Source of the DNA: Capitella teleta | Taxonomy: Eukaryota > Annelida > Polychaeta > Capitellidae | Direction of reading: 5' to 3' | DNA: 64,000 bases | Assembly (NCBI GenBank): GCA_000328365.1 | Contig: KB309354.1 | Location: 1-64,000, forward strand | Position numbers and translations under genes: made by a program | Notes under the pieces: model-generated | Databases searched by the model: none | Told to the model about the DNA's origin: nothing | Seen by the model: only the letters and a program-made list of their open reading frames with translations | Shown: positions 37,671 through 52,000 of the stretch, piece after piece | How the letters are laid out: each line of letters opens with the position of its first letter | Numbering within the stretch: the first letter of the stretch is position 1

Positions 37671-38318
37671 GTTGAGTTTGTGGCGACACATGTTGGAACT
37701 GCAGCACACCAGATGTCGCCATGTCCCCTCGCAGTCATTAGCACCACGCCGCGTTGTTCTTAATTATTGTTGAAACATTGTTATGACAGGTCAGTGACCC
37801 TTCCATGAACTCTGCGAGGAGAGCCCAGTTCTTTCTGCCTGATCGACCTTCTTGCTCGGATGGCGGGAAGGGGGGGAGGGGTTTAGTGTATGGCGTATTG
37901 GTGGGTCATTTCAACTCATTTGGGCTTGCACTTCTATTTGGCGATGATGCCAGACTAGTTGCACCTAATTATGATAATAAAACTGAATTTAAGTAATAAT
38001 TATTAACATTTATCTACATAGCGCCATATATAATCCATTGAATAATGTTCTGTGGCGCTTTACTATACTGAGCAACAGAAGAATGTATGCATGTTTTGAA
38101 TCGCCCATAGAGTATTGCAAACTAAATTTACTGCTGAAATATGATTGGTGGGTGTGTTCAGTATCCACCCAAGAGTAATTATTCAGAGGTTGGAGTTTCT
38201 GGCGGCTACATGGAATCGAATGTTGAATGTGAGGTTGGGGTCCAAACGCAAAATCACACTTTAGATGGAATGATTATTTTATTGAGAAAAAAAAAAATGC
38301 TTAAAGAATGTCAACAAT

Positions 38319-38720
38319 ATGAACTGTGGCCTCCCATTACCTCAATACAGGCCATGTACTTTCGCGCATGCTGCGGATGAGAATTCGGATCCTCTCCTGG
38401 GCCAGTGCAGTCCATTCTTCAAGAGGTCCACCGCAAGTACTGCTGCGCATAACCACCTCGATGCTACAGATGCGGTTATGTTCCGTGTGTCTTCCCACTT
38501 CTGGCTTTCTTATTGGGTGTCCGTGGGATCCGACGATATCGTCTGCGCCCGGTAGATGGGTGGAAACGGTTTCGGAAGGGAACCAACATTCAGGATTGCA
38601 GGATTCTACCTCCTGGTCGTAACCCGAGTTCTCCCAGACGTGGCTCGATCTCCCACTGTCTCTATAGTGCTGAGGCGTAGCCGGAGGGTGAGCAGTGTAG
38701 CCCAGGTACAATTATCGAGG
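38319..38720 (-). mobile_element. Tc1/mariner-type transposase relic, internally deleted
   Basis: The minus strand carries STIETVGDRATSGRTRVTTRR, like the Tc1 N-terminal ETGSVSDRPRSGRPRVTT. A stretch PSETVSTHLPGADDIVG follows, and then the C-terminal LEEWTALAQERIRILIRSMR with YWEATVHI, like EEW..IPQ..I..LI.SMRRR. The catalytic centre between them is missing and the frame changes at least twice. It is an old, inactive copy. Confidence 0.65.
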
Positions 38721-39240
38721 GCGAAACATGTTGTACAGGAATGGCAGCCTGAATTATCCCTATTTTGCACACTCTTTCCAACGAGCTTAGAGGATGCATT
38801 GAGAAACGAAAGGTGGTAAACAACTCGTAAACCGTCGAAGAAAGAAGGATTAAAGTTTGGTTGGTTTCCATTTATGATTTGGGAAGATATCTGAAATGAA
38901 CAACTTTCTCTGATCATCTCTATTGTTGATCAACCAAGCAAATTTTCTTTTTGTAAATTCATTTAGTGACCATTCAGGACACATGCAACTGATTATGAAG
39001 AGTTCAAATTCCTTTGAGCCCATAACACAATAAACATGAAAGTGTATAGTTTCTTTTGTTGCTCAGTATATAAATTAAACAATGAAGGAAACACAGTCCG
39101 CAAAATTCGATCAAATAATGTTTGAAAACGAAAAAAGACTCACAGACGAATGAGTGTAAAACCCCTGATTGGGGTAAAATACATTAACAAAGTCACAGAG
39201 AAACATTATGTTTTTATTGGAAGGTTTTTTATTGACAGAT
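38721..39240. other. No gene seen
   Basis: Short ORFs only. AATAAA signals for the tubulin gene lie on the minus strand near 39213 and 39229. Confidence 0.5.
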
Positions 39241-39250
39241 TTGAGACCAT

Positions 39251-40856
<1,606 letters not shown>

Positions 40857-40973
40857 TTTTGGTTGATTGGGGGCTCAAATACTTTGAATGGAGGTAATCT
40901 GCCTCTTACAGACGACTGTTACGAGTCAGAGCAAGAAACCAGCGAGAGTAATGCAACGCGTTCTCGCCAGTCC

Positions 40974-41006
40974 TTTTATACCCACAATGTTATGTTGCTT
41001 GGCAAC
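40974..41006 (-). promoter_or_regulatory. Tubulin promoter: TATA box and X-box
   Basis: On the minus strand TATAAAAGG (about 40974-40982) lies 120 bp before the ATG. The palindromic GTTGCTTGGCAAC (40994-41006) lies just upstream of it. The second motif matches the RFX X-box half-sites GTTGC and GCAAC with a three-base spacer. RFX factors control ciliary genes, so this predicts expression in ciliated cells. Confidence 0.6.
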
Positions 41007-41009
41007 AAC

Positions 41010-42375
41010 AAAACACGCGTGTATCATGCAGGTTCAGGAGCCGCAGGCAAAATTAATTGAATAAGAAATGTGGATGCTTGTTGATCTAGTTAGTACATGA
41101 TTTCACTTCGGTGTATTTGCTGCGGAGGCCATACCGGTGATAAATGGTCTTGGTGTTGAGATTTCGACTAACAAAGTTCAAAAGAGAGAAGGCTACGCGT
41201 GTCCCTAATTGTTGCTCTGGGCGAATGCATTCAATCTAATTTTAATCCAAGATATCACTGTATTCAAGGAGACCACGCGAGAGCAAGCACTGCACTTGCA
41301 TGGAGTATCTTGGGTTGTTGTAAATATATCAGTAACTGTTAGGCCAACAGCTTGCTTGTACTCTACAACTTACTTGACTCACAACAACATGTGTAAATGT
41401 TTGTATAAATATAATAAGTTCATATAATTCAGCCTCAGTTCCAATGAAATTACTCCACCAGCACACATTGAAGCTGATCCCCAATCAATTCAAGGACTCA
41501 GGCCAGCATAGATCTCATCTATTATAAATTGACTAGTATTGTCGCGTGCTTCGTGCTATCTCCGAAGCAATTGATCGATTAATGACGTTGATTTGCATTG
41601 AAGGATTCGGTCATTTAACCTTTCAGTGTATTCTGTGATTATATCGAATTTCGTTGATAGCGCTTGTTCACAGGCAGTCACACTATGATAACCATGTTAA
41701 TGCTTTCACTTCGGAAATTCCTAAGTGAAAATTGAATAATATTTGAATTTAATTAACGATGATTGTTTTTTATTTTTTATTTTATTTTATTTTATTTTTT
41801 TTTTTTTTTTTTTTTTATTATTATTGCATTGCATTGCAATACAACTAACATCCCCGTTTGAATTCGATGTTTGGGATCTGATGATGCTTAGCAACGACGA
41901 TTATATTATTTCAGTCACCTGGAACTGACTGGTTAGTTTATTCAGCCAACACCACTCAATCAGACGAATCGCACACTTGGTTCTTAGCTTCTGAGTCTTG
42001 TTCAAACATGCAAAGTGATCTGACTGTCAGCTCAAGTGTTGTTTCAATAACGACTCAATCCTCGTGGCGTAGATTCACACCATGCAAGTGCGTGTTTGAC
42101 AAGGTGATCGTTCAGCAGAGTTATTTTAAGGGGCTGAGTCGATTACAAGTATAATTTGCTGGATGACATTGGTGTGAAGATGACATTGGTGTGTTCCCTT
42201 CCAATCCGCGTAACTATGTGCAACATTTTGGACAATTACAATCTGAAGTTAGTGGCTGTGATTCTAATTATTACGAGGAAACGTGATTGTTGCGGAGATA
42301 TCAATCAAAACAATAATGTATAATATACACAGGTTTATCGAGTATAATCACAGATAGATCACAGGGTGTAATTTT
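41010..42375. other. No gene seen
   Basis: Intergenic, AT-rich, with a T-rich tract at 41765-41825. ORFs are short and without motifs. Confidence 0.5.
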
Positions 42376-42381
42376 AATACG

Positions 42382-45300
42382 TTATTTATGTACTTTATGG
42401 CCCAAACGTTGAGCTATTCTGACAATGCCCCTCGAATGAGTGAGCACATCGACACCAAACACAACAACACACAGCGTTGTGAGGAAAGCGATGCTCACAG
42501 CTCCGATCGTGTCTGCGTTTTGAGCCTCGACCGGGACAGGGGCAATGATGGCTGATTTGTTCACTGGAAAATGGACACTTGGTAATCAAAAGGTGAACAT
42601 GATATTCTCACCTATGCATTCCTCTGGTTCAGGGATCCAGGTAGAGTAGATGGAACAGACGGCTGTGCTATTTACCTGTCCGCCGGGCAACATCAAATTG
42701 GTATCCGAATCGCAAGAGTAGACGAGTTCTGTCATGTAGTTTGTACTAGTAGTGTGTATAACATGGGACCAAGTCGGTAGAGGACAGATCACCTCTGCCC
42801 AAAATCAATCCAATTGTGTCATTTATGCCTTGAATCAAACGAAACCCTCACCGTGACATTCTATGTCGACGCCCAACCACTGCCCATGTTCACCGCAGAT
42901 GACCTCTTTCTCCGTTGTCTTGTCTGCAAAACTGAATCCAAACTGACACCCAAACACAATGCTTGAGTTGAAGGTGGTCGGGGGTGGTTGAAATACTTGA
43001 GGCGAGGCATTTTTGATGATTGGTTGACTGCCGCAATCCACCACTGAACACAAGTCAACCAATTGTTAACATAAATGAAATGTAAACTCACGATGGCATT
43101 CAATATGTTTCACAGGTGACGTCCATCGGCCATTTGATGAACACTCAATTACATAAGATGACAAAGGAGGAGCAAACCGATGTCCTGTGAGACATGCATA
43201 TCTAGCTTCACTTTCGAAGACAGTGTCCGTGTATTCCACGAAGGCATGAAGTATCTCCGGTGGAGTCCCACAATCTTTCCCTGAAATGGAATCATCGGTA
43301 ATGTTGACATTAAATTTGCTTCATCCTAACTCTGGCAAATGCTGTTCAACGCCGTCCAGTTCTGAGCAATGCACGTGATGGTATCGTCAATCGGATAATG
43401 TACACTGCTGACATTGAGCTCATATCCAGGAATGCATGTAAACCTGACAATTTCAGCGGGGTTTGCAAAGGAAGAATTACTCTCAGCATTTGCAAGTTCA
43501 GGGACTGGTGGGCATCTGTTTGCTGTGAATAAAACCCTCCACCAATAAGGCAAAATTGTATCATGAATAACTACCCTGGCAATCGTCTGCTATTGCTGTC
43601 CAATTTCCATGTCCTCCGCATTGAGTGAATTTCATCTCTTGCCCATCTGAGAATCGAGTGTCTGCGAGGCAAGTGAACTGAACCTTGGATCCCCAGTGAG
43701 TGGCCGTGGAGTTGGCCTCTGAACCAGATGGGGTCACAACAGAGGGACACGTGATCGCTGTGAGGAATTATGAAACACAGCTATACAGTCACTACAACAC
43801 CCACCAGTACAGTCGGTAGCCGCGATATCCCACAGTGCATTGCTCTGACAGGTGATTGACCTCGTGAACTCCAGAGGGTCTTCGTAGTGAAATCCAGGTA
43901 GACAGGTATATTTAACGACGGCATCCAGGTGGTTGTGCAAGTGATCAGGTAGGGAATTGGGGAATGTTTCCACCGCACGGCAGTATTTCTCTATGGGTAG
44001 ATAAAGACAATCAGTAAAAATCAGATGCAGTACACATACAAACTAGAACATTGAGGAATATCAGCTTCACTCCAACTCCACTGTCCATTCATGCACTCAA
44101 TTGGCCTCTGGGGTTGACCATCTGGAAAGTTGTAGCCTGCCATGCAACGGTAGGTAACCTTGTCACCATGCCTTGTTCCCAGAATTTCCGCCGTTGCATG
44201 TGCGACCAATAACGGAGCATGACACGTCTTTCTGGATTCTAGGAAACCGAATGGGATATAACAGAAGATTAAAGCGAGATGCATCCGTATACCACCACAG
44301 GAACCAGGAGACGCAGACCAAAAACCACTGGCTGAGCATTCGATTGATCTTTCAGGGGCTCCAAAGCGCTCCAAAGCATTCATCGAGCATGAAGTTGTCA
44401 CAACGCCATGAGTGGCGACTCTGCCGTTAACATTGATAACGGGACAAGTGATTCCTTGAAAAGAAATAGCATTATACTCAATCTTACTTTAAATAAACTG
44501 CACGGACTCTGACAGTCTTCAGGTATGCTGCTCCACTCCTGGTTCTTTTGGCAAATCGTGCTTCGCGTGATGGCACCATCACGAAATTCAAAACCAACAT
44601 CACAGGTGATCGTAACAACTGTGGTAACGATTCTCTCTCTGGTATTGATGGAGGCATGATGCAAATTTGGTATTGGCAAACATTGTAGCGCTGTTAAAAT
44701 GGATGTGATATGACTCAATTATTCCAGTTACTGTTACTAGTATACGTTGGCAGTCGGGCATCACAGCGGAGTACATTCCACTTGGTAGACACGTCATAAA
44801 TTCAAACATCCTGCCATTCGGAAAGGTGTGCAGTGGGTGGCATCTGTAGACAATGGTCGAACCAGGGTTGATTGAGGAGAATTCTCTGATTCCGTTTTTA
44901 ATCAAAGGCGGATATGCACAAGGCACTAGACAATTGGGACATCATATTATGATGCATTATGGGAAAACTACCCTACACTCACCGATCGGCGTATTCTCCG
45001 ACAAAGCTGTAAATTAGAGCACGTTTATATTTTCACGATCCAGGATTCCGCAACTATTTTAACACCCACCTTCGCATACTGGGAGGTCACCCGCATAACT
45101 TCCATTACTGGAACATTTCAAGATTGTGTCAGAGCTCGAAGTCAAGAAGCCCTCTTTGCAAATGTATACAATGTATCCATTGTAATATGTGGAGCCATGT
45201 GACACAGCATTTGGCACATGAGGGGGAGGCCCACAATTGATGGCTAAATATTAGCGCAGGTAACTCGATGACAATACGTGCAACCTACTCACGACCACAG

Positions 45301-48300
45301 ACCGGCATTTCTCCAATCCACGAGCCATTTGCTGAGCACTTGGTATCTGCATTACCTGTATTGATTGAATATCCCTCGATGCACTCAAATGTCACTGTGC
45401 CATGAGCAGCGTAACTCCCTCGATGAGTTGAGTGGGCAACAGGGCCCGGCTCTGGACACTCTATGGATAGTATCATTCATGGCATTAATGTGCTGGTATA
45501 AGGGTGTAAAATATTCACCAGTGGAAGACTCGCAGGTCGGTTCAACGCCATCCCATTGCTGATTGGCCAAGCAGGTTCGTGACGCTTGGCCACTGGTCAG
45601 AATGAAGCCGTCATTACACTCGTATCTTATGACGTGGCCAAAGGTGTAATTGTCCCCCACAATTCTTGCATTTGCGGGTGTATTAGGAACACCACAGTCA
45701 CTCAAAGTGCAATTGAAGTCAGTTGTTGACCATGATCCAGATGCCAAGCAACTTATGCTTGGTTTTCCTCCGCCTGCGACATAGCCCGGCAGGCATTCGA
45801 AGCTGACCTCGTCGCCATAAACAGAGCCATAGGGCTCAACCAATGAAGCTGCAGAGATATTTCCCGGAGGTCCACAATCGACACGGGAGCACTCCACCTG
45901 TTCTCCTGTCCAAGTTCCATTCCATTGACATGTCTTAGTTGGTGTTGCCGGATCCAGAGCGAACCCGGCGTTGCACTCATAGGTCACTTGATCTTGGTAG
46001 CGGTAAGCAGAACCAATGACGACACCATCTTCAATGTCTCCTGGCTGATCACATTCCACAATTTCACAAATTGGTTGACTGCTACTCCATGACCCGTCTT
46101 CTAGGCACTCAATGATCAGACTACCAGAGGCAAGTACATAACCAAGGTCACATTCGTATTGAATGAGACTAGCATATGTGAAATCAGGAGTATTGACCAC
46201 CATCGCTTTGGTAGCATTGCCAGGATCACCGCAGTCGACCACCTCGCAAACAGGAGCAGTTCCGGACCACGATCCATCGCTGAGGCAGAGACGGATCAGG
46301 TCTCCCTCCGTGTGATTCCAACCCACTGAGCACTCATACTGAGCAGTAGTCCCATAAGAATGCGGCTCAGGCGTCAACAAAGTGGCGTTCGTGGATAGCG
46401 GGCTACTGCAATGAATGACTTCACAGGAAGGTTTTGCACCACTCCATGACCCAGTGCTCAAGCATTTTTGGCTCAGGTTACCAGAGGCAAGAGCGTAGCC
46501 TTCGATGCAAGCGTATTCAACAACTCCAGAATATTCAAAGTGGGTAAAGTTGATCAGCAGAGCATGAGTGGTATTATCGGGCTCTCGGCAGTTCACCCAA
46601 ACACACCTTGGCTGCTCGCGTGTCCAGCTTCCATTGCTCTGGCATGTTCGCTCTTTGTTCTCGCTGTGGTCAAAGACCTGGCCAATTGGACATCCGTATC
46701 TCACTACATCTTCATATACGTAAGGTCCAGCGGTGAGTAGGATCGCAGAGTCATTTCCTGGTGATCCACAGCTTACTCTTTCACAAGATGTGTTTGATGA
46801 TGTCCAGTTCCCATTTTCATCACACGTCGAATTACTTCCGCTGCTCGGTGTCATAATGAACCCCTCGTTACAGGTATACTGCACTTGATCTAGATATAAG
46901 GATCCGTTCCCGCTTCTTACACTGTTAGCAATTATTCTCGGAAAATCACATGATATTTTCTCACAGTTGATTTCAAGGGTTCCATTCCAAGAGCCATCAC
47001 GGAGACAGATTAAAATCGGACCATCTTCCTTTGTAAAGTAGCCCGGCTTGCATTTGACTTGAGCGATGGAGTTGAATTCCCGGTTGCCATCCACATATTC
47101 AACGACGCTGCTGTCAGACGGCAACAATTCTTCGCACAACAGCTTCTCGCACGCAGGTGGACCCCTCGTCCAAACCCCATCATCACACACTGATGTGTAA
47201 TTTTTAGGAATCAAGACGTATCCTTCGTTGCATTCATACTCCACTTCACCTCCATGTATGGTGGAATATGTCACCAATCTCCCGTTACCGAGGTTATCTT
47301 TCAGCAGGGAGCATTGTTGGTGGCACACGAATGCACCAACCCACAGGCCATCTGCACTACATTGCAGGGTTTTATTATCTGGGCTTTCATAACCACTAAC
47401 ACAGGAATACTCAATCACACTTCCAAAGACATTGTCTGGGTACAAGTGCAACGATGCTCTTGGAATGACTGGCGGTTCAGTACAACGAACAATTTCACAT
47501 GTTGGAGTTGATCCATTCCAATTGAAGTCATCTAAACACGTCCTAAGAAGACTTCCTGATCCGTGGTTGTACCCTGTGTTGCACGTGTATTGCACCTCGC
47601 TTAGGTAAGTGTGGTCATTGTAATGTAGCATGCCATTGGCTATTGATTCGGGTAGCGGGCAGTAGATCACTTCGCAGCTGGGGAAGTCTTGAAGCCAGGT
47701 ACCAGCGACAGAGCAGCTCACCGTAGATGAACCATTCACGTAGAAACCTTCCATGCATGTGATACTCACATCTGTCCCAGCTCCCCCAGACCCAGAAACG
47801 GCTCCATAGTCAATGACAGGGATGTCAGGGCAGTAAATTCCTGTCGGTAAATCGGCACATAATTATACACAAATTACATTTGTACAATAATAGTTACAAT
47901 ACTTACCGCGAGTAGGTCGTACTTAATGGGCATATTTATTTATGGGTGATATCGCAAGAATCAAGCAATCATGTACATTGTCTGCGAGACAATTATGCCC
48001 AGCAAATGCGAAATAGAGTCCACTTGTCTCTGTGTTAGCATGTTCTGTGTAGGTTGCTCGAAATGCGGAGAACAAGAACAGAACATTTTGGTTGAGATGG
48101 TATCGCCCTACTGAATTTACCCCAGAAACCAATAAAACCATGGTTAAATAACACATAATGGCAATAAACGTGTCCCTCGTAGACGTGTAATCGATGAGAT
48201 GAAAAAATCTTTGTCATTTCCGTATACCCATAATCTTATACTCGGAAGTTTGTACCATATCTATTAGAAGTCTAGTTAATGGAACTTTATGCGACCATCT

Positions 48301-48998
48301 GTTATTGATCACACTATATCATAATATAGAATTGCCACACGTACACAAATACGTTGTCATACTTATTTTCATATTATTTTTGTTTTGTTTATGGAATCGA
48401 TTGGCTCAATCAAAGTACTCACTCTGACATATGGCTTCCACAATAGTCCACTCAGTGTGCTCGCATGTGGTCGTTACACTCAAATTACCATTCTCCAGAG
48501 CATATCCTTCGTCGCATTTGACAAGGGCCTCGTCTCCTGTGACATAATTTCTTGTCAAAGGTTCGTATACGGAGGAATTTCCAAGAGATATAAATCCGAG
48601 CCAGCAGACTGTTAATGAAACTTGAAACGTTATCAATTGGGCATGGTATTTAACTCACATGGGGCGCACATCAACGTAGCAGGATTCCAGAAGTGTGTGA
48701 AAATATTTGACATACAGCTTCGATCATAGCTACCAGAGACGTAATAGTGTTTATCTTGACACTTTAGTGAAACCGTGTCAGATGAGTATGCTGTCATCAA
48801 TGAATCTTCTTTCAAAATGGCTCCATCTGTGTACGTCAAGGGGTTAGGACAAACGGCCTCTGTGAAGGATGTTACTTGGTCATAAATCAGCAGAAATATT
48901 TCATCACTTTACAACAGCATAGTAGGGACAAATGGCAGGTGTGAATAATGATAATACACTACCATCAGGTTTAAAATCGCTTAATAACATGACGACCA

Positions 48999-49095
<97 letters not shown>

Positions 49096-52000
49096 ATCAC
49101 AGACCACCACACACATACACCATCACACACACACACCATCACACACTATCACACACCATCACACACACCATATCGCACACACACACGTACACACCATGCA
49201 GTGTGGAAAAGGCCAAGAAAACTCTCAAAAACATCATTCCAAATTTTTGCCTTTTATTTTTTTTAATTTTTTTTTAATTTTTTTTTTTTTTTTTTTTTTG
49301 GGGGGGGGGGAGGGGGGATTGTGATTTCTAGGGGGCTACATCTCCGATTGGGCCACAGTAGTGCTGTTCAACTGCGTAACAAGGTCAGGCGCTATATACT
49401 ACTGTCTATGGTGGTATACAGGATAAAGACCTCTTGGGTCTTATCGATAACTAAGGGAAAACCCAAGGCTTCTGTTCTGGCGTCTGTATCTCCAAGGCAT
49501 TTGATACCGTTGACCACCGAATCATAGCAGCCAAACTTGAGTCGAGTCGATGGTGAACTAACTGATGACAAAAAACGCATAGCTGACGGCTTCAATCATT
49601 GTTTTGTTAATCTTGGACCAAACCTAGCGAGCGGCATCAAACCCAAGACAAACCAATCACCAGAATCATTCCTGGGCGTTGAAAACAGGAGCACCCAAAG
49701 CATATTTGTCAATCCAGTCACCATCGATGAAGTAATAACAGCAATGAAAACTCTCAAATCAGGCTCAGGAGCTGGATGGGATGATGTAAAACCAAGTGCT
49801 CTGAAAGAAGTCGCCGATCTGATTGTTGTCCCACTCACTGATCTCATCAACCTCTCACTGCAACAAGGAGTCGTGCCAGTGGAGTTGAAAATTGCCAGAG
49901 TCGTACCAATCTACAAAGCAGGAGAGAAACAAGAGCTAGTGAACTACCGCCCTGTATCAGTGCTCCCAAGCGTTTCCAAAGTCTACGAGAGAGTGGTGTA
50001 CAACAGAGTGATTTCGTTTCTCGAGAGAAGCAATTCCTTATCTCCCCTGCAATTTGGCTTCAGAAAGAACCACTCGACATCCCTTGCGCTCACATACTTT
50101 ATAGATAAAGCAACGCAGGCACTTGACAATCGAGATAACTTCATCGGCATTTATGTTGACCTCTCCAAGGCATTTGATACCGTTGACCACCGAATCATAG
50201 CAGCCAAACTTGACCATTATGGTATCAGAGGGATGATGAAGGACTGGCTCATTGACTACCTCAGAGGCCGCTCACAGTTTGTGTCGTACAACAACCAAGC
50301 ATCTGATCACCTACCTGTTACTTGTGGAGTACCCCAGGGGTCGATACTCGGTCCCCTGCTCTTCTTGATATACTTGAATGACCTGCCACAAGTCTGTAGT
50401 GTGTTTGCTGAGTGGTTGCGTGTGAATAAGCTCTCACTCAATGTGCAGAAGACCAAGTGCATGTACTTCACTATCAACCCCAGGGCCCGAGAGAGAGAAC
50501 TCCCAGTGAACATTGAGGGAGCCCCGGTGGCAACAGTAAAAGAGACTAAGTTCTTAGGCGTAATTGTACAGAACAACCTCCGATGGACTGCTCATGTGAA
50601 CTACATCAGCAGGAAGATTGCAAAGGGCATTGGTGTACTCAGCAAAGTCCGACACAAACTGCCACAAAAGAGCTTGATCTCTCTGTACTTCACTCTCGTA
50701 TACCCGTACCTGCACTATTGCAACAGCATATGGGCAGCAGACTCGGCCACCAGTACAACAGTGCTACACCGACTCCAGAAGCGTGTGGTCCGAGTCATTC
50801 ATAAACTGCACCCAAGAGAGAGCACTGGGGCATACTTCAGATTGGCAGGCATTATGACCATCAGTGAAATCAACAGAATCGAAACTGCCATCTTCGCCTA
50901 CAAATGGAAGTTCAGCCTACTCCCTACTCTCTTTGGCCGCTTCTTTTCCCTCCGGAGTGACACTCACTCACGGCAAACCAGGAGTGCTCAGACTTTCAAT
51001 CTGATCAAGTGTCGAACTGAAACACGAAAGCGATCACTAGCTTTCCGAGCTGCAGCTCTACTCAACAGGATTTACGAACTCAATGTTATCACATTCTCAA
51101 CCATAATGTCAGTCAAATTATTCAAAAGAACCATGAGAAATGCCGTCATCGATGGAATGTTTTAGTACCATGCTTATAATCAATATCATGTCTTTGAACC
51201 CATAATGTTAACTATCATCAGCCTCTCCTTTTTGTTTTGTTTTGTTTATTTTTTTGTGTTTTTTTTTACCCGCACCCTTGCACTGCAAGAATTAAATGAG
51301 TAAGCAAATGTTGGGGCCCACAAGCACTATGCTTCCAGCCCCCTTTCATCATTATAAAAAAAAAACCAAAACCATCCTTGATAACGATGTTCATAATGAT
51401 TAATGATGAATAAACCACATTTGATTTGATTTGATTTGATTTGATCACACGTATGGGTTGCGTGGAGCCGTATAACCCAATCATATACCTCATGCCTCAT
51501 GCAGTTCCACGCAGAAGGAACCGACGCCCCTTCTGTAATTATACCAGTGGTGCGGTTGTGTGATATGTTGGTGGACACCGTTCTGATATGAGAAATAATA
51601 ACCCGCTCACCTGTGACGACTACCATTGGTGTTACCATGGCAACGATCTCGCTCCGTGAAATAATTACGTCACCGGGATGGATTGAAGAGAGTTCTTTCA
51701 CGAATTTGTACTGATTTTGATCGCAGATGCAGTCATTTTCACAGTCCTTAAAATTCGTTTGAACGTCTCCATCATGAATGAATTGAAATCCCAATTCTTC
51801 AAATTTCTTCGTTTCCGAGCTGATGCACACGTGAATAAATAGATACTTGACGTAGGGTTCTATTGCCTCCCACAGTCGGTTATTGAACCCGACCGCATAC
51901 ATCTGAAACGGGGTCATCGTGAGGGGGTCGGTGAGGTTGTGGTGCACGTGGACCCTCGCGGGGGTGTGGCCCATGTCGCAGTAGACGGTGAAGACATCTT

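Noticed and set aside
47923-48217. ORFs of 60-77 codons upstream of the 13-CCP exon
   Set aside because: They lie in the intron between exons 4 and 5, have no Cys pattern of a CCP, and are not needed for the frame.
51630-51650. X-box-like GTTACCATGGCAAC
   Set aside because: It lies inside coding exon 2 of the CCP receptor, so the match is most simply due to the encoded residues.
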